Origin: Flavobacteriaceae bacterium EG-1
Lineage (GTDB): Bacteria; Bacteroidota; Bacteroidia; Flavobacteriales; Flavobacteriaceae
DNA: 64,000 nucleotides
Reading direction: 5' to 3'
Assembly (NCBI RefSeq): GCF_009649685.1
Contig: NZ_WJPK01000005.1
Coordinates: forward strand, 202,112 to 266,111
The notes beneath the pieces are model-generated. The model was not told where the DNA came from, did not search any database, and saw nothing but the letters and a program-made list of their open reading frames with translations. The position numbers and the translations under genes are program-made. Positions 9,975 to 18,856 of the stretch are shown here, piece after piece. How positions within the stretch are numbered: the first letter of the stretch is position 1; every line of letters begins with the position of its first letter.

Positions 9975-11543
9975 ATGAAAACAAAGAACATCTATATATA
10001 CATCTTCGCGGCATTCTCCTTTTTGAGTTGTGAGAAGTTTTTGGAAGAGGAGCCAAGAGCAATAGTTGCTCCAGAAACATTTTTTGCATCTGAAAATGAT
10101 GCAAGACAAGCAATTAATGGCACATATGCCATTTTAAAGAATAATTCTATTTATGGTCAAGTAGGCCTTGATCATTTTTATGATAATGGCGCTGATATTA
10201 TTGAGCCAAACCGTTCTGCAAATTTTGTTGAGCCTATTGGAAATTACTCTCTAAATGAATCTTTGGCAGACGTCTCCGTTCAAAAAATGAGTGTATCTGA
10301 CACATGGAAAGACTTATATAAAATTGTATTTAATACGAACATTATCATTGACAGAGTTACTGGTAATGAAGCTATACTTGAAGAAGTCCGCACAGAAATT
10401 ATTGCGGAAGCTACATTTTTAAGAGCGTTGTGTTATTGGCATATTACCAATCTCTGGGGTGATGCCCCTTACTATACAGAAGTTCTACCATTGGAAGAAG
10501 TTGGCCAATTAGGAAGAACCGATGAAGCAACTATACTTAGCGGTGTTTTGACTGACCTACAATTTGCGCAATCCATTTTACCATCTTCGTATCCTGACGA
10601 TCAAAGAGGTCGCGCAACCAAATGGGTAGCGGCTATTATCCAAGCAAAAATCTATATGAAACAACAAAATTGGCAAGCTGGTTTAAGTAAATGTTTGGAA
10701 ATTATAAATGAATCACCTCATACCCTTTTACCGACTTATGCGGAAGTTTTTGATCCTTTAAATGAATATAATGCTGAAATTATTTGGTCATTAGATTTTG
10801 CAAAGGACATCGAAGGGATATTTGACCCAGCATTTCCAGGTGCAGCATTTGCTGGAAATAATAGTTGGAGACCCAGTATGTTTAATCCTCGTTTAAGAGA
10901 TGAACCCAAGAACACCGATGAAAGGAGTGCATTAGCAGATGCACTTGTCGCTAATGGGCAAGCATTTAACGGAACAGGTTTACAAGTAGCTTCCAAAGAT
11001 TTTGCTGAAAAATTTCCTTTAAATGATTTAAGAAGACCTTTGAATATTGTGGACAATTATTTGGGGTTTGAATTAAATTTTCCTTACATGGCCAAATTTT
11101 GGAATCTAGATTTGGAAACCTCTCCGCGTTTCAACCACTCTGATAATAGAATGGTATTTCGATTAGCTGATGTTTATTTAATGGCGGCCGAATGTGAGAA
11201 TGAAATCAATGGTCCTGCCAATGCATACCAATATATTCATCGCATTAGAGAACGCGCTTACACGACTCAAGCGGAGTGGGAACTTGTTGGACTTAACCAG
11301 CAAACCTTTAGAGAGGCCATTTATGATGAACGTAAGTGGGAATTAGCTGCTGAAGCCCATAGAAGATATGACTTAATTCGTTGGGGTATCTTATTAGACG
11401 TGGTACAAAACTTGGAATATCGCTTTTGGGAGCCCAATGTAAATATCAAACCTTATCATGTGTTATTACCCATTCCTTTACAAGAACTGGAACAAAACCC
11501 TGCTTTATTAGAGTCTGACCCAACTAATAATGGTTATCGATAA
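9975..11543 (+). CDS. SusD/RagB-family surface glycan-binding lipoprotein
   Basis: 522 residues. The signal ends in F-S-F-L-S-C-E, so the lipid is probably on C19. The fold is TPR-like; typical stretches include F-L-R-A-L-C-Y-W near residue 155 and R-L-A-D-V-Y-L-M-A-A-E and E-R-K-W-E-L-A-A-E-A-H-R-R-Y-D-L-I-R-W-G in the C-terminal half. It caps the SusC barrel and captures glycan. It is the last gene of the susCD operon; a good terminator follows about 80 bp downstream. Confidence 0.96.
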   Translation: MKTKNIYIYIFAAFSFLSCEKFLEEEPRAIVAPETFFASENDARQAINGTYAILKNNSIYGQVGLDHFYDNGADIIEPNRSANFVEPIGNYSLNESLADVSVQKMSVSDTWKDLYKIVFNTNIIIDRVTGNEAILEEVRTEIIAEATFLRALCYWHITNLWGDAPYYTEVLPLEEVGQLGRTDEATILSGVLTDLQFAQSILPSSYPDDQRGRATKWVAAIIQAKIYMKQQNWQAGLSKCLEIINESPHTLLPTYAEVFDPLNEYNAEIIWSLDFAKDIEGIFDPAFPGAAFAGNNSWRPSMFNPRLRDEPKNTDERSALADALVANGQAFNGTGLQVASKDFAEKFPLNDLRRPLNIVDNYLGFELNFPYMAKFWNLDLETSPRFNHSDNRMVFRLADVYLMAAECENEINGPANAYQYIHRIRERAYTTQAEWELVGLNQQTFREAIYDERKWELAAEAHRRYDLIRWGILLDVVQNLEYRFWEPNVNIKPYHVLLPIPLQELEQNPALLESDPTNNGYR

Positions 11544-11620
11544 TATTCATAAAATACTGCCAATAAATTAGATAAATTATTAAAATTTAAGCAGTTGTGA
11601 GTTGTTTAAGTTAGTTTTTA

Positions 11621-11655
11621 AAATGGAGCATATTATATTTTGCTCCATTTTTTAT
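11621..11655 (+). terminator. Intrinsic terminator of susCD
   Basis: Ten-bp arms AAATGGAGCA (11621-11630) and TGCTCCATTT (11641-11650) with a 10-nt loop, followed by a T-rich tail. Correct strand and position to end the susC-susD transcript. Confidence 0.85.
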
Positions 11656-11756
11656 TAACTGTATATAAATTTCCGCATTGTTTTTAGAAAACAATTATTG
11701 TATAAGACATGGAAAGAATAATATTATTTAAACTACACTTTAACTTGCATTATAAT

Positions 11757-11788
11757 ATTTTGTGAATATTATAAAATATTCACAAAAT
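11757..11788. repeat. Perfect inverted repeat, 14-bp arms
   Basis: ATTTTGTGAATATT (11757-11770) and its exact complement AATATTCACAAAAT (11775-11788) flank a 4-nt loop, followed by a T-rich stretch on the plus strand. It could be a second, AT-rich terminator or a protein-binding site. Confidence 0.6.
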
Positions 11789-12179
11789 AGTTTTTATCTA
11801 ATTCCTAATTATTAAAATTAAAATTAAGGTAAAAAATAGCATATAAAATAAACATATCGCAGTAAAAGACATTTTACTAAATACCATTATTTTAAAAGTA
11901 AAATCTTTTTTAATTATGAAAAACTGAATACGAATACTTCGCATTAGTTCCAACACACAAATTATACCATTAGACTCAGCATTAGGATATAATTTATATT
12001 ACAAAATGAAGCTTATTTCATATCTATAACTAAATACAATACTTATTAATTTTAAAAAGACAATGGATTAAATACTTAATAATACTATATACAAGAAAAA
12101 CTGTAGAAAACTTAAACAATAATATAGCAATATCAAAAAAAAATATTAAGTATTTGACAACTAAAAACCATTATTTAAA

Positions 12180-13934
12180 TTACAATTCAAATACAACGAT
12201 TTCACTAGGTTTATAGCCTATTCGGTGTGCTAGTATTAATATTTTAGATTCTTTTGGAATTTTGAAAGGTTCTTTGTAAATCAACCAGACATCTGATATT
12301 TCTTCACCATGATTTACAAGTTTATAACCTAAAGATGCACCCTCAGTCGCGCAGCTAATTTTAAGATATCCTTCAAAAGAAGTAATTATAGGAGTTGAAG
12401 TTACTGGTTGAACTATATTCCCATCCCAAAGTTTTGTAATCAGTTCTTTTTCTGTAAGATTTGGATTATCTCCAATTGAATTAAGCCACCTATCCATCTC
12501 TGTGCGTAATTCAACCATGTTTTTTTCAAATTCTGGTTGACTAGCTAGATTATTCAATTCATTAGGGTCTAGTAAACAATCATACAACTCTTCTTTTGGC
12601 TTACTTTCGCGGAACCATTGCTCTTGTTCGGAGTTTAACTTTCCTTCTTCGCGTAGACGCAATAACTCTTTCATAGTGGGTATTCTTTCCCGGTATTCAA
12701 TAGGTAAATAATAACCCTGTGTTGGTTTATAGTTACGAATATATTTGAATCGTTTATCACGTACGGCACGAATTACATCAGTATAACCATCAAAACGGTC
12801 TGCAGCTGCGTGAATGTAATTTCGATTCTCACTCTTTTTATATTTTCCTAAAAAGGCATGTCCTTGCATATATTCAGGAGGCTTTATTCCTGAAATTGAG
12901 AGCAATGTAGGAGCAATGTCAACAAAACTTAACAAGCGTTCATCTTTTGTACCTGCTTTTCGTTTATTTGGAAATCGAATAATCATTGGAGTATTTAATC
13001 CCGAATCATAAATTAATCGTTTCTCTCTTGGTAATGGACCTCCATGGTCACCATAAAAAACAATTATAGTTTTTTCTAACAGCCCATCGTCCTCTAATTG
13101 TTTTAAAACCGAACCCATCTGTTTGTCCATTTCTGCAATGTTGTTGTAGAGCTTCCACATGTCTCGACGTGCGACCTCATTGTCAGGTAAATACGGCGGA
13201 ATATTAAACTTGGTCTCTTTAGAAAGGTGAACTTGTGTATCTTCTTCGGCCATTCTGTTATTAGCATGCGAGGCTCTAAAATTTTTCCATTTATAATTTC
13301 GATCACCAGAATGATAATGCCTTGTTTCAATCTCACGAAAGCCATAAGGTTCGAACAATCCTGATTCGTGTGTCTCTGTAAAATTCATAACTGAAAAGAA
13401 TGGTTGGCCTTTTTTGCGATTGCGCCAATGAGCATAAGGACTACTTTCGTCCCAAGCCGTTTTAGGCGCTTCGAATTGATAATCTTCTTTATAATTATTA
13501 GTACAGTAATAACCGTTTATTCGAAGCAGTTCACTTACCATTCTAGTTTCAGGTGGTGGTACCGCAGCATAAGAAGGTAGACCCGTTACTTCTGTATATG
13601 AAGTAGTACGCATATGATTTGCGCCTATACTTGAGGGATACATTCCGGTTGCGATAGCTGACCTACTTGGGGCACAAACGCCTGAGGTAGAAAACAAATT
13701 CGGGTAAACCACACCCTCTTTTGCCAAGCGACTCAAATTTGGGGTAACTATGGTCGAATCTCCAAAGGAAGGTATATAAGAGCCCATATCTTCTGTAACC
13801 AACCACAAAATATTGAGGCGCTCTTGCAAGTCCATTGTAGGTGAAGATTTCTTATCTCCAACCATTTCATTTTTATTGGTTTGACAACTTGATAAAGTAA
13901 TAAAAATGATAATAAAAGCTAAAATTACTCTCAT
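12180..13934 (-). CDS. Sulfatase, S1 family, heparan-N-sulfatase-like, lipoprotein
   Basis: 584 residues from the ATG at 13934. The formylglycine motif C-A-P-S-R is at residues 87-91, with W-L-V-T-E-D-M upstream and Y-G-D-H-G-G-P near residue 300 for the metal site. A lipoprotein signal (I-T-L-S-S-C, C17) points to the periplasm or surface. The last 75 residues resemble the chitobiase/hexosaminidase C-terminal beta domain. A longer frame to 13988 exists but would overlap the upstream gene and bury the signal peptide, so the shorter start is chosen. Last gene of the five-gene operon that begins at 22384. Substrate not readable; S1_8-like by overall look. Confidence 0.9.
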   Translation of the reverse strand: MRVILAFIIIFITLSSCQTNKNEMVGDKKSSPTMDLQERLNILWLVTEDMGSYIPSFGDSTIVTPNLSRLAKEGVVYPNLFSTSGVCAPSRSAIATGMYPSSIGANHMRTTSYTEVTGLPSYAAVPPPETRMVSELLRINGYYCTNNYKEDYQFEAPKTAWDESSPYAHWRNRKKGQPFFSVMNFTETHESGLFEPYGFREIETRHYHSGDRNYKWKNFRASHANNRMAEEDTQVHLSKETKFNIPPYLPDNEVARRDMWKLYNNIAEMDKQMGSVLKQLEDDGLLEKTIIVFYGDHGGPLPREKRLIYDSGLNTPMIIRFPNKRKAGTKDERLLSFVDIAPTLLSISGIKPPEYMQGHAFLGKYKKSENRNYIHAAADRFDGYTDVIRAVRDKRFKYIRNYKPTQGYYLPIEYRERIPTMKELLRLREEGKLNSEQEQWFRESKPKEELYDCLLDPNELNNLASQPEFEKNMVELRTEMDRWLNSIGDNPNLTEKELITKLWDGNIVQPVTSTPIITSFEGYLKISCATEGASLGYKLVNHGEEISDVWLIYKEPFKIPKESKILILAHRIGYKPSEIVVFEL

Positions 13935-13959
13935 AGTTAAATTTAATAAATGACCAAAA

Positions 13960-15297
13960 TTATAAACTAACTTCCCAACCTTTCGCATATTCCCTACTCC
14001 ATAAATCCAGTGCTTTAATATCTAGCATTCTACCTGTTTTACTGTCGATATCAAAACTATTACCTATTCTGTAAGCGACATTACCAAAATGCACCAAAGC
14101 CATACTTTTTGAAGCATCATCAATTGGGGCTTGTAGATTTTCTTTACCTCTTATTGTTTCAAAAAAATTCTGTACATGCAAAGTGGTCATTCCCCCACCA
14201 CCACCAAGTTGAATACCACCTTCTTTAGTCTTGGCTTTTACGGTTTTTACTTCTTTTCCTTCTCTATCGAATAATTTATATAAATCACGATTTACATAAA
14301 CACTACCTTCGCTACCGTATATAATTGTTCCTCTACCAGCACCATAAGTGTTATATCCGTTTCTACTTTTACCATCCCATTGTATAGTCGTTCCGTTATC
14401 AAACTTAAAGGTAGCTTCCATAGTATCATACATTTCCCAACCATCATTTATAAAAGCTGTTTTAGCACCATCAACTGAAACATGATTCGGAAAATCTACT
14501 TGTAATGCCCAGCGGGCTACATCTAATTCGTGTGTTCCATTATTTCCCAACTCACCAGTACCATAATTCCATCCGTACCAATGCCAATTATAATTCCATG
14601 TTTCGGAAGTATAGTCTCGCCTAACCGAAGGGCCTTGAAACAATTCCCAGTCTAAACCAGTAGGAACAGCTGCCGGTTTTTGCAATGGCACCTCACCTCT
14701 TTTGTTACTAAAAAAAGCAAGTGCTTTGAATGGTGTTCCAATTATTCCATTATGTATTTCCTTGATTATGTCAATTGTATGTTGGGCAGAACGTTGTTGA
14801 TTACCCATTTGCACAACACGATTGTACTTTTTTTGGGCCGCAACCAACAATTCATTTTCTGCCATATTATGACTACATGGTTTCTCTACGTAAACATGCT
14901 TACCTTCTTTAAGTGCCATAATAGAACCTGGAGCATGCCAATGATCGGGAGTAAGATTAAAAAAAGCATCCACATTTTTATCCGCAAGTACTTTTCTAAT
15001 ATCATTTTCGAGCTTAGGAGTATAGTTTAATCGTGAAGCTATTTTTCTTGCCGCTTTCAAACGTTGACTTTCCATGACATCACAAAGAAATACAAGTTCT
15101 ACATTATTCTTTTTTATTTCGATAGGCGTGTACATAGCACTAACACGACGACCTAAGCCCGCAATAGCTACTTGAATTCTATCATTGGCACCAATGATTT
15201 TTCTATAGCTCTTAGCTGTTAGACTTGGGCTACTGAATATAGCCCCGGTTGTGCCCAATGCAGTTTTCTGTATAAAACTCCTTCTAGATGTATTCAT
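13960..15297 (-). CDS. Gfo/Idh/MocA-family oxidoreductase with Tat signal
   Basis: 445 residues. A twin-arginine signal (S-R-R-S-F-I-Q-K-T, residues 4-12) sends the folded, NAD(P)-loaded enzyme out of the cytoplasm. A Rossmann domain starts near residue 36 (V-A-I-A-G-L-G-R-R), with E-K-P in H-V-Y-V-E-K-P-C-S-H and a C-terminal alpha/beta domain containing G-N-N-G-T-H-E-L-D-V-A-R-W. Members act on sugars or glycosides, some by a transient redox step. It sits between the nucleoside-hydrolase-like gene (18 bp upstream) and the sulfatase, within one operon. Substrate unknown. Confidence 0.9.
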   Translation of the reverse strand: MNTSRRSFIQKTALGTTGAIFSSPSLTAKSYRKIIGANDRIQVAIAGLGRRVSAMYTPIEIKKNNVELVFLCDVMESQRLKAARKIASRLNYTPKLENDIRKVLADKNVDAFFNLTPDHWHAPGSIMALKEGKHVYVEKPCSHNMAENELLVAAQKKYNRVVQMGNQQRSAQHTIDIIKEIHNGIIGTPFKALAFFSNKRGEVPLQKPAAVPTGLDWELFQGPSVRRDYTSETWNYNWHWYGWNYGTGELGNNGTHELDVARWALQVDFPNHVSVDGAKTAFINDGWEMYDTMEATFKFDNGTTIQWDGKSRNGYNTYGAGRGTIIYGSEGSVYVNRDLYKLFDREGKEVKTVKAKTKEGGIQLGGGGGMTTLHVQNFFETIRGKENLQAPIDDASKSMALVHFGNVAYRIGNSFDIDSKTGRMLDIKALDLWSREYAKGWEVSL

Positions 15298-15315
15298 ATT
15301 TATAGTTCTTTATTT

Positions 15316-17331
15316 TTATTTATTGTTTTTAATATAATCTAGTAATATGCTTTTGATATCCGAAACTTTTCCTTGCTGCAAGCCGCCATTGGTAGCACCG
15401 GTAATCCAATAGATTACCATTCCTGCGTCGGAACAGTCCCACTTTCCTTTTTGAAAAGTGACCACGTCATCTACCTCAGCTATTTTTCCAAGCAGCCATA
15501 CCCACTGTATTCTTGGATCGGAATGGTTTTTAGCCCAATCCCATTTTTCGAGGGACACTTTTAGGTTGACATTTTGATCCGGAATACGGACTTCCTCCAC
15601 CCCGAATTCCAAAATCTGCTGCCAGGTATAAAAATCACCTGCATCATCATTGGCCGGATGATGTGTGACTACCTTGACATATTTGTGTTTTGATTTTTTG
15701 GAGGCATCCAAGGCGAGACCTATGATATCTGGTTCACCAGCTTCAACAATCCATAAAGGATCTTCTGCTGTTGAGGCATTAATTGCCTTTGTCAAATCCT
15801 TTACGGTTTCATCTTGTTGCCATTTGGCATCAAAAAAAGTCAAGTCGTCAAACCCGCCCCACCGCCTCGCAGTGACATCACAGGCCGTCTGCATTAAAGC
15901 ATGTCTTTCTTTCTCGGCCCTTTCAGAAATCCGTTCAACCCTTTCCAGGTCACAGCTATGGGAGTAATGCACCAATCTGTCTTCTAGTCCCGTCGCACGA
16001 AGTAAGGAGATGGAAACTGCCGTACCTCCAAGATCATCAGGGTCGGGCGAATTACCATCTGCAACGATCGCAATACGCCCAGCAGGCGGATTTATCGAGG
16101 GAATCCCAGTAGTATCAGACATAAAAGCATTATCCAAAACAGCATTTTTAACTGTTTCACCTTTACCCACTGGGGTAAAAATTAGTCCGGCCCAACGGGC
16201 CCTTGCCCATTCTTTGCCATCGGCACTTCCGATTTTAGCAGTCACTTTTATAGCATCGCCTTTTTTCAGTTCAACGTACTTCCATACCGCATTGAAATTA
16301 CTGCCCTCGTCGAACATTTTTAAGGTCGTTGCAGGGGAAAAAGAACCCAATTCCGTATCGTTAATAGTCACGGTAAAATTAGATTGCCCATCGTTTTCAC
16401 CAACACCTACGAACACTACATCATACGCACCACTTTTAAAGTTGAAGGTTGTTGTAGTTTTCGCTTCCTTTTGTTTATTTGGATTTATGGCAAGCCATCT
16501 TCTTCCGGCATCCCTGTAGAATCCGGTTCCCTCAACAGGAAAATCATCCACTGGCAAGGTTTTGTTTTCAACAATAGAAGTGCCTATACGCTGAAAATAA
16601 GAAGGTTCCGGCCAATTGATTACCACCCTCGGCCCATTATCTTTGGGGACGTAATTCTTGTCTTTTGTTAAAATGAATTTATCAAATTCGAAACCATCTT
16701 CACGCATGCTGAATTGAATATCATGAATACCGCTTTCTGCGATATCCAAATAGATTTCGTGAGGCACACCACAATGCACTTCTTTTGTTCTTTGTTTGCT
16801 GGCCCATGTCCATTCGTTTTTTCCATCGCACCATTGCATGCGCTGGCCATGCCCCGGCCACTTACCGTTCAATCCCACATGAATCCCATTATCTTCACCA
16901 CCTGTGCTGAATGCCCGTACCCAAACATAATAACGACCTGGATCATTGATTTTTACCTTGTAATGCAGCATAGCCATTTTGCCCGGTTCATTGGAAAAAT
17001 TCTCACCTCGAATCAAAGAATCAGCGTGCGTAACCCGGGTATCAGGTAAAATTTCTAAATACGTATAGTTACTTGCACTACCACTATGGTTTTCATCTTC
17101 ATCGTGCCCAACTTCTGGAGTTTCGTGCCTAGTTGTTCGATACCATTGACGTATTTCAGATTTACTTTGTTTGTAGAAGTATTCTGCCTCTACGGCAACT
17201 TGACCATTCTTTTCTTCAAAGACATTGTTTTTATCAATTATCGGAGCTATTAATTTGGTTTCCTGAGCATTGGACGTCAACCCTAAAAAGGTCAAAGCAA
17301 TCATTCCAAAAACCAGAGATTTAGTCTTCAT
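15316..17331 (-). CDS. Secreted beta-sandwich protein with nucleoside-hydrolase-like C-terminal domain
   Basis: 671 residues with a cleavable signal (L-T-S-N-A-Q). Residues about 38-225 (V-E-A-E-Y-F, A-M-L-H-Y-K-V, G-F-E-F-D-K-F-I-L) look like a carbohydrate-binding beta-sandwich of the GH115 C-terminal/CBM35 kind. Residues about 240-395 form a second sandwich. The C-terminal 270 residues carry I-V-A-D-G-N-S-P-D-P-D-D-L-G-G, reminiscent of the acidic calcium motif of nucleoside hydrolases and DUF1593 proteins, and T-H-H-P-A-N-D-D. I cannot name the reaction. Its place between two sulfatase-linked genes suggests a glycan-acting enzyme or binding protein. Confidence 0.75.
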   Translation of the reverse strand: MKTKSLVFGMIALTFLGLTSNAQETKLIAPIIDKNNVFEEKNGQVAVEAEYFYKQSKSEIRQWYRTTRHETPEVGHDEDENHSGSASNYTYLEILPDTRVTHADSLIRGENFSNEPGKMAMLHYKVKINDPGRYYVWVRAFSTGGEDNGIHVGLNGKWPGHGQRMQWCDGKNEWTWASKQRTKEVHCGVPHEIYLDIAESGIHDIQFSMREDGFEFDKFILTKDKNYVPKDNGPRVVINWPEPSYFQRIGTSIVENKTLPVDDFPVEGTGFYRDAGRRWLAINPNKQKEAKTTTTFNFKSGAYDVVFVGVGENDGQSNFTVTINDTELGSFSPATTLKMFDEGSNFNAVWKYVELKKGDAIKVTAKIGSADGKEWARARWAGLIFTPVGKGETVKNAVLDNAFMSDTTGIPSINPPAGRIAIVADGNSPDPDDLGGTAVSISLLRATGLEDRLVHYSHSCDLERVERISERAEKERHALMQTACDVTARRWGGFDDLTFFDAKWQQDETVKDLTKAINASTAEDPLWIVEAGEPDIIGLALDASKKSKHKYVKVVTHHPANDDAGDFYTWQQILEFGVEEVRIPDQNVNLKVSLEKWDWAKNHSDPRIQWVWLLGKIAEVDDVVTFQKGKWDCSDAGMVIYWITGATNGGLQQGKVSDIKSILLDYIKNNK

Positions 17332-17354
17332 TTTCTTTTCGTTTTAATACTGTC

Positions 17355-17382
17355 TTGCTATACAGTACTTAGAGTATAGCAA
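17355..17382. repeat. Inverted repeat between two operon genes
   Basis: Nine-bp arms TTGCTATAC and GTATAGCAA with a 10-nt loop lie in the 57-bp gap between the sulfatase and the beta-sandwich gene. On the coding (minus) strand no T-run follows, so it is more likely an mRNA-processing or stability stem than a terminator. Confidence 0.5.
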
Positions 17383-17388
17383 TTTTTA

Positions 17389-18843
17389 TTACCAATGTTC
17401 AATCAAAAAATAATCTTCTTCCTTTAATGTATTAAGCAAAGAATCAGGAATAGTTCTAACATTGTTGTTTTGGTCCATTTTGAACCCATTGGCGGTAAGT
17501 ATTGGCATGTTCCCCAATTCATCATTCAAGAAATCACCTTGTTCCTCCATCCAACGGAACATTTCCTTTCGCAGCCTATTTTTTATTTCCTGTAATTCCG
17601 AATCCTCGATTAGATTCTTTTGCTCAAAAGGGTCGTTTTGCGTATCGTATAATTCCTCAAAAGGTTCATCTTTAAATTTTTCCGCACCCCTTCGAATAAA
17701 AATATTGACGTTCGTTTTATCTCCTAAATTTTCATCCAGGACTTCAATTGAATTAAAATTTCTGATGTATTTGTAGCGTTTATCACGAACCATTCTTGAC
17801 GGAAAAACTTCAGCATTCAGGATGTTCTGATTTGTTCTGACCCCATAAACATATTTGTGAATTTCAGCATCCTGCCCTTTAAGCAGTGACAAAAAGCTTT
17901 TGCCGTCCATATCAGATGCTGGTGTTCCTCCTGCCATTTCAATAAATGTAGGGAGCACATCCGTGTAGTGAATCAACTGATTCGATATCGTTCCCGCTTT
18001 GATAACATCTGGCCATCGCGCTACGAACGGAACTTTCAAACCAACGTCTTTTACCGTAAACTTTCCCGACACCCCGTGATCAGCACTATAAATAAATAGT
18101 GTATTTCTATCCAGATGTTTTCCTACTAAATCTAGGACCAATTCCAGCTGTCGATTGTCTTCCTCGATACTTATGTAATACCCAGCCTTCATCTTCACAA
18201 AAGATGCATCACTCTTTTTACGTGCATTGAAGGGATAAAACTTGATATTTTCAGCCTTTGCGTCAGGGACATCAAAATATTTTCCGTGGGGATATTTTGA
18301 CGTGATAAACATGCAAAAGGGCTTTTTGGCATGTTTAAAATAATGGGCAATGCTGTCTAAGGGAATATATTCTCTTGGAACCCCTGCTTTTGGAACCGGC
18401 TCCCATTCCCTATTCCAGTCGTAAACACTCGCGGGTTTAACATGGCTCTTTCCGGCAAGTACCACCTCATAACCTAATTTTTGCATGTGTGATGTGGCAC
18501 TTTTAATATCAGGCTTTGTTTTGGTATGATTGGCAAAACAGCCATTTTTGAGCGGGTATTTACCCGTGAAAAGTTGAGCTCTGCTTGGGGCACATATAGC
18601 TTGACCCGTAAAAGCATTTTCGAATAGCATACCTTCTTTCGCCAAGCGGTCTACTGCCGGAGTATATACTTTCTCATTGCCATAGCAGCCATAGTCATAG
18701 ATATCTTGATCATCGGCTAAATAGAAAACTATGTTTGGTTGCTTTGATTGAACTTTTTCCTTTTTGGCTTTGTTTTCCTTTTGTTCGACTTTACAAGCCA
18801 GAAGAAAAATTCCTGATAGAACAAAAAGGAATGCACACTTCAT
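17389..18843 (-). CDS. Sulfatase, S1 family, lipoprotein
   Basis: 484 residues. A lipoprotein signal (F-L-L-A-C, C17) is followed by N-I-V-F-Y-L-A-D-D-Q, whose acidic residues bind calcium, and by the formylglycine motif C-A-P-S-R at residues 84-88. Y-S-A-D-H-G-V-S-G-K-F supplies further metal and substrate ligands. Length and layout match N-sulfoglucosamine-sulfohydrolase-like S1 sulfatases. It starts 13 bp after the fused sulfatase/GH78 gene and is co-transcribed with it. Likely removes sulfate from oligosaccharides of the same polymer; the position attacked is not readable. Confidence 0.92.
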   Translation of the reverse strand: MKCAFLFVLSGIFLLACKVEQKENKAKKEKVQSKQPNIVFYLADDQDIYDYGCYGNEKVYTPAVDRLAKEGMLFENAFTGQAICAPSRAQLFTGKYPLKNGCFANHTKTKPDIKSATSHMQKLGYEVVLAGKSHVKPASVYDWNREWEPVPKAGVPREYIPLDSIAHYFKHAKKPFCMFITSKYPHGKYFDVPDAKAENIKFYPFNARKKSDASFVKMKAGYYISIEEDNRQLELVLDLVGKHLDRNTLFIYSADHGVSGKFTVKDVGLKVPFVARWPDVIKAGTISNQLIHYTDVLPTFIEMAGGTPASDMDGKSFLSLLKGQDAEIHKYVYGVRTNQNILNAEVFPSRMVRDKRYKYIRNFNSIEVLDENLGDKTNVNIFIRRGAEKFKDEPFEELYDTQNDPFEQKNLIEDSELQEIKNRLRKEMFRWMEEQGDFLNDELGNMPILTANGFKMDQNNNVRTIPDSLLNTLKEEDYFLIEHW

Positions 18844-18856
18844 AGCTATCCAATTT

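Larger units (their letters stand above)
11544..12179. other. Gene-free AT-rich spacer after susD
   Basis: 636 bp without a convincing gene on either strand. It holds the susCD terminator (11621-11655) and a perfect AT-rich palindrome (11757-11788). The remainder is the low-complexity 3' flank of the minus-strand sulfatase operon; nothing else could be recognised. Confidence 0.7.

Noticed and set aside
13935..13988. Longer start for the last sulfatase of the operon
   Set aside because: It overlaps the upstream oxidoreductase gene and hides the lipoprotein signal.
16010..16519. Open frame of 169 residues on the plus strand inside the beta-sandwich gene
   Set aside because: Antisense to a well-supported protein, no recognisable motif, no promoter or ribosome-binding site; a shadow frame.
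17355..17382. Inverted repeat considered as an intrinsic terminator
   Set aside because: The T-rich flank is on the wrong side for the minus-strand operon.
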